Assembly: GCA_031262835.1 (NCBI GenBank)
Contig: JAISGY010000009.1
Location: 1-54,272, forward strand
Direction of reading: 5' to 3'
DNA from: Ruminococcus sp.
GTDB lineage: Bacteria > Bacillota > Clostridia > Oscillospirales > Ruminococcaceae
Length of the DNA stretch: 54,272 bases
This document shows, piece after piece, positions 18,308 to 27,799 of this stretch; position 1 is the first letter of the stretch; the number at the start of each line of letters is the position of its first letter. The position numbers and the translations under genes are program-made. The notes below the pieces were generated by a model. It saw only the letters and a list, made by a program, of their open reading frames with translations, did no database searches and was not told where the DNA came from.

Positions 18308-19828
18308 TTATAACGCGGCAAGTTCCGCAAAATTGTCTTTGAGTGACGGATAAATCTTGTCGTACAGCCTGTAGTATTTCTCGTAGTCGGGTACATTAGC
18401 CGCAACAGGTTCGCAAATCTTGTCAACCGCAACGACAGCCGCCGCCGCTTCGGGAACGGATTTGTACGCCCCGCAGGCAACAAGCGCAAGTATTGCAACG
18501 CCGAGCGCAGGACCCTGTTTCGACTTAACCGTCTTAACCGGGCAGTTGTAAAGGTCGGCAAGCATCTGCCGCCAGAGGGGAGAAGAACCGCCGCCGCCGC
18601 AAGCCGCCATGTCGTCCGCTGCAATTCCCATTTCCTTGAAAACTTCGGTGCAGTCGCGAAGCGAATACGCAACGCCCTCCATAACGGCGCGGAGCATATG
18701 GGTCTTAGTGTGGATAGCCGAAAGCCCGAAGAAGACGCCCCGAGCGTTCGGGTCAAGGTGCGGAGTGCGTTCGCCCATGAGGTATGGGAGGTATAAAAGC
18801 CTGTCGGAGCCTATCGGGATACGCTCGGCGGACCGGTCCATAAGGATATATTCGTCCGTCCCCATCTGACCGGCAACGTATTTTTCCGCGCCGCAGAAGT
18901 TGTCCCTGAACCATTTGAGCGACAAGCCCGCGCCCTGCGTTACACCCATGAGGTGCCAAGTGCCGGGAACAGCCGCGCAACAGGTGTGAACGCGCCCCTT
19001 AGGGTCAATGGCAACGCCGGAAGTGTGCGCGAAGACAACGCCGGAAGTGCCTATAGTAGTAAACGCCTTGCCGTCAACCGCAACGCCTGTACCAATCGCC
19101 GCCGCCGCGTTGTCGCCCGCGCCGCCGCAAACAATGGTTGAAGCCTCTAAGCCAAGTTCATCCGCAACAGCCGGCTTAAGTGTCCCGGTAACGTCACAGG
19201 ATTCGTAAACCTTCCCAAGGAAACTCTTGTCAATTCCAAGAAGCCCCAAGAGTTCATCAGACCACTTACGATTCGGAACATCAAGGAGCTGCATACCCGA
19301 GGCGTCCGAAACTTCGGTAGCGAATTCGCCGGTTAGGATATAGCGAAGGTAGTCCTTCGGAAGGAGGATATGTTTGCATTTTGCGTAAATTTCGGGCTCG
19401 TTGTTTTTAACCCAAAGGATTTTAGCTGCCGTCCAACCCGTGAGGGCGGGGTTCGCGGTAATAGCAATAAGCTTTTCGCGCCCGACAACCCTGTTCATCT
19501 CGTCAACTTCCGCCGCTGTCCGTTGGTCACACCAGATAATGGATTTGCGGAGGACTTCACCCTGCTCATCAAGCATAACAAGCCCGTGCATCTGCCCGGA
19601 AATGCCTATGCCCTTAACGTCCGCCTTGCTAACCCCGCTTTTTGCCATAACTGCTTTGACAGTGCCTATCATTGCGTTTTTCCAATCGGCGGGGTCTTGC
19701 TCCGCGTAGCCGTTTTGCGGTTGATACATCGGGTATTCAATCGTATCTTGTGCAATAACGCCGCCGCGCTCGTCAAAGAGCACGGTCTTAGTTCCGCTTG
19801 TACCGCAGTCTATACCGATAACGTACAT
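18308..19828 (-). CDS. xylB: Xylulokinase
   Basis: FGGY-family kinase phosphorylating xylulose to xylulose 5-phosphate. The 506-residue protein has the N-terminal phosphate loop GIDCGTSGTKTVLFD, the sugar-site segment GISGQMHGLV, the second-lobe ATP site CGGAGDNAAAAIGTG with the catalytic Asp, and GGGGSSPLWRQMLAD. ATG 19828 (MYVIGIDC) is preferred over 19840 because GGAG lies 8 bases upstream of it. xylA is 89 bases upstream on the same strand, completing the isomerase-kinase pathway. Confidence 0.96.
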   Translation of the reverse strand: MYVIGIDCGTSGTKTVLFDERGGVIAQDTIEYPMYQPQNGYAEQDPADWKNAMIGTVKAVMAKSGVSKADVKGIGISGQMHGLVMLDEQGEVLRKSIIWCDQRTAAEVDEMNRVVGREKLIAITANPALTGWTAAKILWVKNNEPEIYAKCKHILLPKDYLRYILTGEFATEVSDASGMQLLDVPNRKWSDELLGLLGIDKSFLGKVYESCDVTGTLKPAVADELGLEASTIVCGGAGDNAAAAIGTGVAVDGKAFTTIGTSGVVFAHTSGVAIDPKGRVHTCCAAVPGTWHLMGVTQGAGLSLKWFRDNFCGAEKYVAGQMGTDEYILMDRSAERIPIGSDRLLYLPYLMGERTPHLDPNARGVFFGLSAIHTKTHMLRAVMEGVAYSLRDCTEVFKEMGIAADDMAACGGGGSSPLWRQMLADLYNCPVKTVKSKQGPALGVAILALVACGAYKSVPEAAAAVVAVDKICEPVAANVPDYEKYYRLYDKIYPSLKDNFAELAAL

Positions 19829-19917
19829 AATTTTCTCCATTTACAGGAAATAGGGGATAGTGCATAGCCCTACCTCGGGACAGCCGCCTACCCCCATATT
19901 TACCAAAATTACTGAAT

Positions 19918-21237
19918 TTACGCGAACATAATGTTGTTGAGGATTGCTTCGAGGTATTCCTGTCTGCCGGAGGTGAGGGAATCCATAACTTCGCCCTTTG
20001 CGAGCGCGTACTTTTCGATGTCTTCAATCTTCGCCTTGCCGGAGATGATGTCTGCACCGATACCGGTGTTCCAAGAAGCGTAACGTTCTTCAACGAACTT
20101 GTCGAGTCTGCCGTCCGCAACGATCTTCTCTGCGTTGATAAGACCGAGAGCGAAGGTGTCCATGCCTGCGATATAGCTGTAGAAGATGTCTTCGGGGGTG
20201 AAAGAGCCGCGGCGGGGCTTGGAGTCGAAGTTTAAACCGCCGTTTGTGAAGCCGCCCGCTTTGATAACTTCGTACATACAAAGTGTCGCGTCGTAGATGT
20301 TGGTCGGGAATTGGTCGGTGTCCCAACCGAGGAGCATATCGCCTTGGTTAGCATCGATCGAGCCGAACACGCCGTTGTCTCTTGCAACGCGGAGCTCGTG
20401 CTGGAAGGTGTGCTGCGCAAGGGTCGCGTGGTTTGCTTCGATATTCATCTTGAAATCTTTGTCAAGACCGTATTTGCGAAGGAATGCAATAACGGTAGCT
20501 GTATCGAAGTCGTATTGGTGCTTTGTGGGCTCCTTGGGCTTGGGTTCGATATAGAAATCGCCCTTGTAGCCGATTGAACGCGCATAGTCAACAATCATAT
20601 GCATGAGGCGCGCCATGTTGTCGAGTTCGAGAGCCATGTTGGTGTTAAGGAGTGTTTCGTAGCCTTCTCTGCCGCCCCAGAACACGTAACCGTTACCGCC
20701 GAGCTTAACGGTTGATTCAACAGCCTTCTTAATCTGCGCAACAGCGTAGCAGTATACGTCAGCAGAAGGGCTTGTCCCTGCGCCGTGCATATAGCGGGGG
20801 TGGTCGAAGCACTTAGCTGTGCCCCAAAGGAGCTTCTTGCCGGTCTTCTTTTGCGCCTCTGCAAGGATATCAACGATCTCGTCAAGCTTTTCGTTGGACT
20901 CTGCAAGTGTCGGCATTTCGGGAGCTATGTCGCGGTCGTGCCAAGCGTAGTAGTCGATAGAAAGTTTCTCCATAAGCTCAAAAGCCGCGTTAACCTTAGC
21001 CTTCGAGATAGACATAGGGTCGGAGCCGCCCCAAGTTCTGTCGGCAGTACCCACGCCGAACATATCTGCGCCCGCGCCGCCCATTGTGTGCCACCATGAG
21101 AGAGCGAATTTAAGCTGCTCACGCATCGGTTTCCCCATAATCATTGCGTCGGGGTTGTAGTATTTGAACGCTAAGGGGTTAGTTGAACCCTTGCCCTCAA
21201 ATTTAATTTGCCCTATATTACCAAAGAAATCAGCCAT
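19918..21237 (-). CDS. xylA: Xylose isomerase
   Basis: Metal-dependent TIM-barrel enzyme isomerising xylose to xylulose. The 439-residue protein is the longer class II type common in Bacillota. It shows [30 protein letters not shown] with the catalytic His/Asp, [32 protein letters not shown] with a metal Glu, [18 protein letters not shown], and GSIDANQGD. It is the first gene of the xylA-xylB-transaldolase operon, with a consensus promoter 52 bases upstream. No XylR gene is in view, and no obvious operator palindrome is seen at the promoter. Confidence 0.98.
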   Translation of the reverse strand: MADFFGNIGQIKFEGKGSTNPLAFKYYNPDAMIMGKPMREQLKFALSWWHTMGGAGADMFGVGTADRTWGGSDPMSISKAKVNAAFELMEKLSIDYYAWHDRDIAPEMPTLAESNEKLDEIVDILAEAQKKTGKKLLWGTAKCFDHPRYMHGAGTSPSADVYCYAVAQIKKAVESTVKLGGNGYVFWGGREGYETLLNTNMALELDNMARLMHMIVDYARSIGYKGDFYIEPKPKEPTKHQYDFDTATVIAFLRKYGLDKDFKMNIEANHATLAQHTFQHELRVARDNGVFGSIDANQGDMLLGWDTDQFPTNIYDATLCMYEVIKAGGFTNGGLNFDSKPRRGSFTPEDIFYSYIAGMDTFALGLINAEKIVADGRLDKFVEERYASWNTGIGADIISGKAKIEDIEKYALAKGEVMDSLTSGRQEYLEAILNNIMFA

Positions 21238-21288
21238 AATATTTACACCTCAAATTTTTCCGGAAATTACTCCAATTGTACTGATAAA

Positions 21289-21317
21289 ATTATACCATAC
21301 TGTAACTCTTTTGTCAA
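21289..21317 (-). promoter_or_regulatory. Sigma-A promoter of the xylose operon
   Basis: Perfect consensus on the minus strand: TTGACA (21312-21317), 17 bases, TATAAT (21289-21294). The predicted leader is about 45 bases. It lies between the degV stop and xylA; no terminator hairpin for degV is visible there, so read-through from degV is possible. Confidence 0.9.
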
Positions 21318-21346
21318 GCTTTTTTAATTGAAATTCTCGTGAATTT

Positions 21347-22210
21347 TTACCTGTGGTCTCCGAGGAAGAAGAACGCAACCGTCCCCGGTCCCGTATGCGC
21401 GCCGATAACAGGTCCGATTGAATAGATAATCGAAGTCTTTATGTTGAAGCGGCGTTTCGCTTCTTTTGCAATGTATTGCGCGTCGGTAAAGGCGTCGGCA
21501 TGGCAGATCGTAATGTATGGGTTATCGAACCCCGGAATCCGCTCGCCCATGATGTCAAGGAGCTTGTTCATCGCCCGCTCCTTGCCGCGCTCCTTGCCTA
21601 TCGGGATAAGTTTCCCCTCCATGTCCATGTGGATTAAGGGCTTAACCCCAAGGAGCGACCCCGCAACCGCCGCCGCCGCCGAAATTCTTCCGCCGCGTTT
21701 AAGATGGAACAAATCGTCCGCGAAGACAATGTGGACAAGGTTCGGCATGAGTGCCAAGGCGTAATCCGCAACGCCCTGAAGTGACAGCCCCTTAGCCTTC
21801 TGCTCACAGCACTTAAGGACAAGAAGCCCCTGCCCGAGAGAGGCGCAAAGCGTGTCTATTACAAGGACCGTCCGCCCGGGATATTCTTCCATGAGAGTCT
21901 GTGCAATTAGCTTTCCGCCGTCGGCAGTCGCCGAAAGCCCGCTCGAGAACGCAAGGTAGAGTATGTCAACCCCGGATTTAAGATACGGCTCAAACCCTTC
22001 TCTGAACGAACTTTCCGTAACCTGCGAAGTCGTCGCCATTGCCCCCTTGCGAAGGCGGTTGTAGAATTCCTCCATCGAGTAGTCCGGCTTCCCGAGGTAA
22101 TCCTTCCCGTCAATATTAACGTGGAGCGATACAACCCCTATGTCATGCTTCTTATAAAGCTCCGGCGGTAAGTCAGCACACGAGTCGGTGAAAATTTTGT
22201 ACTCTGCCAT
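21347..22210 (-). CDS. DegV family fatty-acid-binding protein
   Basis: A 287-residue DegV protein. Family members (FakB) hold a fatty acid for phosphorylation by FakA, feeding exogenous fatty acids into phospholipid synthesis. Visible family features are IFTDSCADLPPELY with the conserved Ser-Cys segment, ATTSQVTESSF, LAFSSGLSAT, VIDTLCASLGQGLLVL, and the C-terminal IGPVIGAHTGPGTVAFFFLG. No FakA kinase is in the window. It has an AGGAG site and follows tyrS by 15 bases. Which lipid it carries is unknown. Confidence 0.92.
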   Translation of the reverse strand: MAEYKIFTDSCADLPPELYKKHDIGVVSLHVNIDGKDYLGKPDYSMEEFYNRLRKGAMATTSQVTESSFREGFEPYLKSGVDILYLAFSSGLSATADGGKLIAQTLMEEYPGRTVLVIDTLCASLGQGLLVLKCCEQKAKGLSLQGVADYALALMPNLVHIVFADDLFHLKRGGRISAAAAVAGSLLGVKPLIHMDMEGKLIPIGKERGKERAMNKLLDIMGERIPGFDNPYITICHADAFTDAQYIAKEAKRRFNIKTSIIYSIGPVIGAHTGPGTVAFFFLGDHR

Positions 22211-22225
22211 GGCAATTCTCCTAAA

Positions 22226-23425
22226 TTAAGCTTTAGTGATTTTATGGTAAATTTTCTTGCCTTTTTTAATAATAATCGGGCTGTCGAGGCTTAAAGTCAT
22301 ATTCGCGTCGGTAACCTTAACGTCGTCAATCGAAATGCCGCCGCCTTGTATAAGCCTTCGCGCTTCGGATTTTGAGGGTGCAAGCCCTGCCGCTACCATT
22401 GCGTCAAGAAGCCCCGAACCGTCCGCAACTGCCGTTGTCGGCATATCGTCGGAATTGCCGCCGCCGGAGAATACCGCCTTCGCCGCCGCTTCCGCCCTTT
22501 CGGCTTCCGCTTCGCCGTGAACCATCTTTGTAACCTCATACGCAAGGCGGGCTTTTTGAACATTAAGCTCCGCGCCGGACAAGGTTTTTTCAAGCTCTTC
22601 TATCTCTTCAATGGGGATAAAAGTGAGCATCTTCATCATTCTTAAAACGTCGGCATCGTCAACATTGCGCCAATATTGGTAAAAATCGTAAGGAGAGGTT
22701 CTTTCTGCGTTGAGCCAAACCGCGCCGCCGACAGTCTTCCCCATCTTCACGCCCTCGGAATTGAGAAGAAGTTTTTGCGTCATCGCGTAGGCATTCTTGC
22801 CGAGCTTGCGGCGGATAAGCTCCGTCCCGGCAAGCATATTGCTCCATTGGTCGTCGCCGCCGAGCTGCATATTACAGCCGTATTTTTTATAGAGGGTGTA
22901 AAAATCGTAGCTCTGCATAATCATGTAGTTTAGTTCAAAGAAGGTTAAACCGCGTTCCATACGCTGTTTGTAGCACTCCGCGGATAACATTCTATTGACC
23001 GAAAAGCAAGCCCCGATTTCATTCAGAAGCTCAATATAATTAAGCGGCAAAAGCCAGTCGCGGTTATTGACAACCATTGCCTTATCGTCGCCGAACTCAA
23101 TGAATTTCCCGATCTGCTCAACAAAACAATCGCAGTTATGCTTAATCGTGTCGGCGTCCATCATCTTCCGCATATCGGTTTTCCCCGTCGGGTCGCCGAT
23201 CGCGCCGGTTGCGCCGCCGATAAGGACAATCGGCTTGTTCCCTGCAAGCTGGAGGCGTTTCATAAGCACAAGTGCCATAAAATGCCCGACATGAAGCGAA
23301 TCCGCCGTCGGATCAAAACCAATGTAGAATGTCGCCTTGCCGTCGTTAATGAGTTCCGAAATTTCAGGCTCGTCGGTAACCTGCGCGACAAGCCCCCTGC
23401 GCTGTAATTCTTCGTATATCTTCAT
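22226..23425 (-). CDS. tyrS: Tyrosyl-tRNA synthetase
   Basis: Class Ic aminoacyl-tRNA synthetase charging tRNA-Tyr. The 399-residue protein has FYIGFDPTADSLHVGHF with the HIGH-type motif, ELNYMIMQSYDFYTLY, QLGGDDQWSNMLAG, the KMSKS equivalent KMGKT, and a C-terminal S4 RNA-binding domain. ATG 23425 (MKIYEELQRRGL) is chosen for its AGGAGATTTTTT site; the open frame to 23461 is not needed. The gene lies within an operon behind the radical SAM gene. No tyrosine T-box precedes it, unlike many Bacillota tyrS genes. Confidence 0.97.
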   Translation of the reverse strand: MKIYEELQRRGLVAQVTDEPEISELINDGKATFYIGFDPTADSLHVGHFMALVLMKRLQLAGNKPIVLIGGATGAIGDPTGKTDMRKMMDADTIKHNCDCFVEQIGKFIEFGDDKAMVVNNRDWLLPLNYIELLNEIGACFSVNRMLSAECYKQRMERGLTFFELNYMIMQSYDFYTLYKKYGCNMQLGGDDQWSNMLAGTELIRRKLGKNAYAMTQKLLLNSEGVKMGKTVGGAVWLNAERTSPYDFYQYWRNVDDADVLRMMKMLTFIPIEEIEELEKTLSGAELNVQKARLAYEVTKMVHGEAEAERAEAAAKAVFSGGGNSDDMPTTAVADGSGLLDAMVAAGLAPSKSEARRLIQGGGISIDDVKVTDANMTLSLDSPIIIKKGKKIYHKITKA

Positions 23426-23435
23426 AAAAAATCTC

Positions 23436-24449
23436 CTAAGCTTGTTCTGCCCTGATTTCACGTCTTCTTAAAAGTGTCATGTCCGGGCGTACTGTAATAT
23501 TATATCCTAATCGGGCGAAATTAACTATATTTTTCCTCTTCTGCCCGATAGCTTTACTTAAATTTTTCGGGTGAACGTAAACTGTGTAGTCCCCCGGGGT
23601 GTCGAGTTTTTGCTTTATCGCACGATAGAAAAGCTCGTTTTCGGCAAGTTCGCCGAATGAGGGGTGGTAATAGCCGCCTGTCATAGTTGCTTCGAGGGTT
23701 TCGGAAGCGTGAAGCCCCACGCGGATAATGCGTATGTTTTCATCTTCAAAAAGGCTAATCATATCGGCAACTTCGCTTACCATCTCGTCAAGTCCCACGC
23801 CGCCGCGCCAACCTCCGTCAAACCCCGCGCCGTCAGCCCAAACCTTTTCAAGCTCCGTCCCCTTTATAACAACGGTGGGGTAAATCCGCACGGTATCGGG
23901 CGATAACGCCGCAACGCTCCGCGCCGTCTCCATGTCTTTGTCAAAGGTGCTGCCGTACATTCCCGTCATAATCTGCAAGCCCAGTTCGCCGGCGAAGTTT
24001 TCGCGGATAAGTTTCACTGCGGTGACAACATCAGCCGCCGTATGCCCGCGCCTGTTCGCCTTTAGTACGCTGTCGTTCATGCTCTGCGCGCCCAGTTCAA
24101 TTGCCGTAACCCCATACGCGGAAAGCGTGTCTAAAATGCCCGGTGTTATAGCATCGGGGCGGGTTGAAAGCCGTATTCCCTTAAGCCCGAAGCGTTTTAC
24201 AAAGTCTGCGGCAACCTCAAGCAACCCTGTCATATATTCCTCGGGCAGGCAGGTAAACGAGCCGCCGAAGAAGGCTATTTCGGTGTTTGCGGGAGATTTA
24301 AGCTTTGTAACCGCCGCCGCAAGCTCCGCTCTGACGTCCTCGGCTGTCGGGGTTTTCACCATGCCGCTGATAATCCGCTGGTTGCAGTAGATGCAGTCAT
24401 AGGGGCAGCCGGCGTGTGGGATAAAGATGCTTATGTTCGCGTGTGACAT
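23436..24449 (-). CDS. Radical SAM protein, Elp3-like
   Basis: A 337-residue radical SAM enzyme. The 4Fe-4S cluster cysteines are Cys15, Cys19 and Cys22 in GCPYDCIYC, followed by the FFGGSF segment and IELGAQSMND. Together these resemble the Elp3/COG1243-type radical SAM half without the acetyltransferase domain, found near housekeeping genes in Clostridia. Substrate and reaction are not known; a tRNA-modifying role is only a family-based guess. It starts 4 bases after the stop of the EAL gene, with no good ribosome site, suggesting translational coupling. Confidence 0.85.
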   Translation of the reverse strand: MSHANISIFIPHAGCPYDCIYCNQRIISGMVKTPTAEDVRAELAAAVTKLKSPANTEIAFFGGSFTCLPEEYMTGLLEVAADFVKRFGLKGIRLSTRPDAITPGILDTLSAYGVTAIELGAQSMNDSVLKANRRGHTAADVVTAVKLIRENFAGELGLQIMTGMYGSTFDKDMETARSVAALSPDTVRIYPTVVIKGTELEKVWADGAGFDGGWRGGVGLDEMVSEVADMISLFEDENIRIIRVGLHASETLEATMTGGYYHPSFGELAENELFYRAIKQKLDTPGDYTVYVHPKNLSKAIGQKRKNIVNFARLGYNITVRPDMTLLRRREIRAEQA

Positions 24450-24453
24450 TGGC

Positions 24454-27400
24454 TTACACGGTGTAGTTTATCGGCAGATACGCTGTAATCGTGTTTTCGG
24501 GGGAGGGTGCTGCGCGATAGGAGTATGAACGGTCGCCCACGCTTATCAGGCGGAAGAAATCGCCCTGTTTTTCTATGGTTTGCGGCTCTACAGGGAGGTC
24601 AATGGGGGAATAGAGAATGGGGCTGTCCTTTGACTCGTCGGCGCGGATATTTCCGCCCGCGATGACTGTCCGCCCCTTTGCGATCCCGACAGGTATCTTC
24701 ATTGGGGAGAGAATGTGCGAGTCGATAAGCCCGTTTTCGATATAAAGTTCGCCCGAGCCGAACGGGTCGCCGATTCCGGCAATGAAATTGCCCTCGGCAT
24801 AGCAGTTTATAACGCCGTCTTTTATGCTTATGTTTGTCCGCCCGCGTACAGAACCGATAAGGGACATTTCAATGCCGTTCGCGGTGAGGTTATATTCGCC
24901 GCGCATTATAATGGTATCGTTTTCGGAAGTGGCAAGCGAGCCGATTACGGCAACCTCTTCGCCGGAACAGTGCAGCTTAACATTCGCGCCGCAGATTATA
25001 TTTGAATAGCCGGAAATTGTGCCGATTCCGACAGCCTGTTTTCCGTTGACTTCACCGGTTATAACGGAGCGGTCGAGGGTTATCTTCGAGTTCCCGAGGA
25101 AAGTCCCGATCCCGACGCAGTGCTGCCCTTGGACATTGAGTTTAAGTTCGGTGTCCTTTATCATTATTATCGAAGCGTTCGTTGAACCGCCGCCGCCGAT
25201 AGCTACGGTGTTTTCGCCGGTGCAGTCGAGGGTTAAGACGCCCGTTGCCGTTATTTCAATGTTCCCGACGTCCTGCGAAACGCTTCCGCCGAGGGCTACG
25301 CCGTTATTCATTGTTTCGCGGATTTCGAGGTTGCCATCGCCGACAATCTTAAGCGAAGCGGTTTCGGGTACGCGTATGCCTTCGGTATCGAGGAGGTTGT
25401 CGCCGACAAGGTTAAGGGTCAATTCGCAGTTTTGCCCGAGGCTTATACAGGGGAGGTTAAAGGCAGTATAACGCGCATTTTCGAGGGTTAACTCGCATTT
25501 GCTGTCGGCAGGGATATTAACCGCGAATTTCGGGCAGGAATTAACATCGCCGACGATTTTCAGTTTCTTGACGGTAATATCAAGCTGTGAAAATCCGAGC
25601 AGTGCGGATTCTTCGAGGTTAACGGTGTAAAGATCATTCTCCGCATCGTAAGAATATGATGCATCTTCCGGCACTTCCGCAAGAAGCTCAAGCGGCTTGC
25701 CTGTTTCGTCGCAGTGGTTAAGCTGATAATCAATAATCTTGCGGCGAATGTCCGCCGGAATTTCCTTAATGAAAACCGGGGACGGGCGGGAGGTATAGAA
25801 CCCCTGAATAAAGTCAACGCCGAGGGAGATCATTGTGTTGAGTTCTTCTTCGCGTTCAATCCCCTCCGCAATCGTCATAATGGACTGGGAGCGGGCGTAT
25901 TCGATGGTGTTTGCGACGAGCTGTTGCTTTTTGTGGTCCTTGTCAATATTCGCAACGAGCTTGCGGTCGATTTTAACGTATTGGGGGTGGAGCGAAAGGA
26001 GCGTTTCGCCGTTCGCGTAGCCGGAACCGTAGTCGTCAAGGGCAATCTGTGTGCGGAGGTTGCGGTAACGTGTCGATAAAAGCTCGATATTTTCAGGCGA
26101 GGTATAGGCGTTTTCGGTTACTTCAAGCACCGCATTTCCGAAAAGCCCGGAATAATCTGTTAAAAGTTTTTCGTAATCGTGTTTTTGAAGCATTGCGGAG
26201 GTTATAACGTTGATGAAAAGCTTTTTGTCGTTAAAGAAATCGGCGTTGTCGGAGAGGATTTTAAAGGTGTTAAAGACGGTTAATTTCTCGATGTCGTAGG
26301 AGCGTTCTTGTTTCGCCGCAATCTTAAGCATCTCTGTGGGCGAGAAGCGGAACCCCCCGACTTTGCGCGGACGCATAAGTGCTTCGTAGCCCAAAATCTT
26401 CCCGGAAGACGCCGCGACAATCGGCTGGAAATGATAATCGACCGCGTTGGTGTTAACGACCTCGTCAAAGGCTTGTAGCTTCGCGAATTCGGTTGCGGAA
26501 TGTGCAAAATCCTCCGCCGAGAATTCCATAGGCTCGAAGGAATTTTGCTGACCGGCGTCAAATGCCGCGAAATCGACCGCCGAGATGATGCTGTTTATGT
26601 CCTTCTCCTCAGCAGAAAACGCGTAAAACCCGCAGTAAACGCGGATATATTTGCCGCTGTTTTCCTTCATAACCGAAAGCTTTTCATTTATTCCGTCAAG
26701 GATTTTTTGAGCCGATTTCGCGCAGCGTTCGCCGTACGTGTCGGTTAAAATCACGTTGAATTCGTTGTAACTTGTCCGCCCGACGAAGGTATTATGCGGG
26801 TTTTCGTAGCTTTTTAGGTATTCGGCGATGTGAACTATAATCTTTGAGGCTTCGTTCGCGCCTGTAAAGCTTATAACCTTGTCAAGCCCTTTTATAACAA
26901 ACGCAATCACGCCGCAGGTTGAGTCGTTGTTGTTGACAGCCTCGCCTAATTTTTGGTTGAACGCATCCTTCGAGAGGGTATTCGTCTCGAGATCGTAGTA
27001 TTTAAGAGCCTTAATTACATTGAGGGACTTGACGTAATCGGTCACGTCATAAAGCACGCAAACGTCAAAAGAGGGCGCGGCAACCGTCTTAATCTTCAGC
27101 CAGACATTCCTCACAGGGGACATATAGATGTTCGGGTCGTCGGTTAAGGGCGATGAGCGAAGATCCTTAACGATCGACAGGTAGTCGTTCGGGGTAAGTT
27201 CGTCGATATTCTGCGTTACCCCCGCCATTGCCGCGATATTTTTTGAGGCGACAACCTTCCCGTTAATATAATTGACCGTTATGTAGCCTGTATCGGGAAT
27301 CATATTAATCGCCGCAACGAACCTCTCCGACCGGCTTTTCACCGTCTTAAGCGTACGGATAAAAACATTGGCGAATATTACCGTTAAGATAATAACTCCG

Positions 27401-27498
27401 ACAATAAAATACAGCGCGTATTCCGGAAATAAAACCGACATTGCAGCAAGAATCACTATTGCAATTGTGCCGGAAAGAATAGGCAGATTATTTTTCAT
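24454..27498 (-). CDS. Membrane protein with PAS-like, degenerate GGDEF, EAL and C-terminal beta-helix repeat domains
   Basis: A 1014-residue protein. Two N-terminal membrane segments (about 5-24 and 28-48) are followed by a PAS-like region to about 165. A GGDEF-like domain has SYNEF (about 242-246) in place of GGDEF, so it is probably not a cyclase. The EAL domain (about 345-600) is intact: Glu372 of EALMR, the Asn of FINVIT, the Glu of LEVTEN, LDDYGSGYA, VKIDRKL, AEGIE and QGF, so c-di-GMP phosphodiesterase activity is expected. Residues about 630-1014 form seven or so 27-31-residue repeats marked by AIG/GIG/VIG, resembling surface or carbohydrate-binding beta-helices. With a membrane hairpin the tail should be cytoplasmic. 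It has a GGGAG site and is first of the EAL-radical SAM-tyrS-degV run. Confidence 0.88.
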   Translation of the reverse strand: MKNNLPILSGTIAIVILAAMSVLFPEYALYFIVGVIILTVIFANVFIRTLKTVKSRSERFVAAINMIPDTGYITVNYINGKVVASKNIAAMAGVTQNIDELTPNDYLSIVKDLRSSPLTDDPNIYMSPVRNVWLKIKTVAAPSFDVCVLYDVTDYVKSLNVIKALKYYDLETNTLSKDAFNQKLGEAVNNNDSTCGVIAFVIKGLDKVISFTGANEASKIIVHIAEYLKSYENPHNTFVGRTSYNEFNVILTDTYGERCAKSAQKILDGINEKLSVMKENSGKYIRVYCGFYAFSAEEKDINSIISAVDFAAFDAGQQNSFEPMEFSAEDFAHSATEFAKLQAFDEVVNTNAVDYHFQPIVAASSGKILGYEALMRPRKVGGFRFSPTEMLKIAAKQERSYDIEKLTVFNTFKILSDNADFFNDKKLFINVITSAMLQKHDYEKLLTDYSGLFGNAVLEVTENAYTSPENIELLSTRYRNLRTQIALDDYGSGYANGETLLSLHPQYVKIDRKLVANIDKDHKKQQLVANTIEYARSQSIMTIAEGIEREEELNTMISLGVDFIQGFYTSRPSPVFIKEIPADIRRKIIDYQLNHCDETGKPLELLAEVPEDASYSYDAENDLYTVNLEESALLGFSQLDITVKKLKIVGDVNSCPKFAVNIPADSKCELTLENARYTAFNLPCISLGQNCELTLNLVGDNLLDTEGIRVPETASLKIVGDGNLEIRETMNNGVALGGSVSQDVGNIEITATGVLTLDCTGENTVAIGGGGSTNASIIMIKDTELKLNVQGQHCVGIGTFLGNSKITLDRSVITGEVNGKQAVGIGTISGYSNIICGANVKLHCSGEEVAVIGSLATSENDTIIMRGEYNLTANGIEMSLIGSVRGRTNISIKDGVINCYAEGNFIAGIGDPFGSGELYIENGLIDSHILSPMKIPVGIAKGRTVIAGGNIRADESKDSPILYSPIDLPVEPQTIEKQGDFFRLISVGDRSYSYRAAPSPENTITAYLPINYTV

Positions 27499-27533
27499 AA
27501 AACTCCCAACCCAAAACGTATTTATATAGATTA

Positions 27534-27562
27534 ATTATACCACTATAAAATATTAAATGCAA
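27534..27562 (-). promoter_or_regulatory. Sigma-A promoter of the EAL gene
   Basis: On the minus strand, TTGCAT (27557-27562), 17 bases, TATAAT (27534-27539). The leader is about 30 bases before ATG 27498. Confidence 0.82.
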
Positions 27563-27686
27563 GACTTTTGCTTAAAATTTGTTAGCACTTAAAATGAAAT
27601 GTTTATGGCTATTTAGTTAATATTGTATAAACATTGTTTTTATGATAAAAAATGTCATCTATCCGTAATTTTTTTTCTTTTTTCTA

Positions 27687-27715
27687 TTGCAATTTCCACT
27701 TTTATATGTTATAAT
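27687..27715 (+). promoter_or_regulatory. Sigma-A promoter of yqeG
   Basis: TTGCAA (27687-27692), 17 bases, TATAAT (27710-27715), about 85 bases upstream of the yqeG start. Confidence 0.82.
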
Positions 27716-27799
27716 ACACTCGTATACATCTACACATATGCCCTTTTAGCGAAAACAGGAATTAAAAGTAAAAATATGGCAAATATTCGGATGTGAATT

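Larger units (their letters stand above)
27499..27799. other. AT-rich divergent intergenic region with two promoters
   Basis: About 300 bases separating the minus-strand EAL gene from plus-strand yqeG. It contains one sigma-A promoter for each direction, listed separately. The middle (27565-27685) is AT-rich with T-runs; I see no gene or known RNA in it. Confidence 0.65.

Noticed and set aside
22226-23460. T-box ahead of tyrS
   Set aside because: tyrS follows the radical SAM gene after about 10 bases; there is no room and no T-box core sequence.
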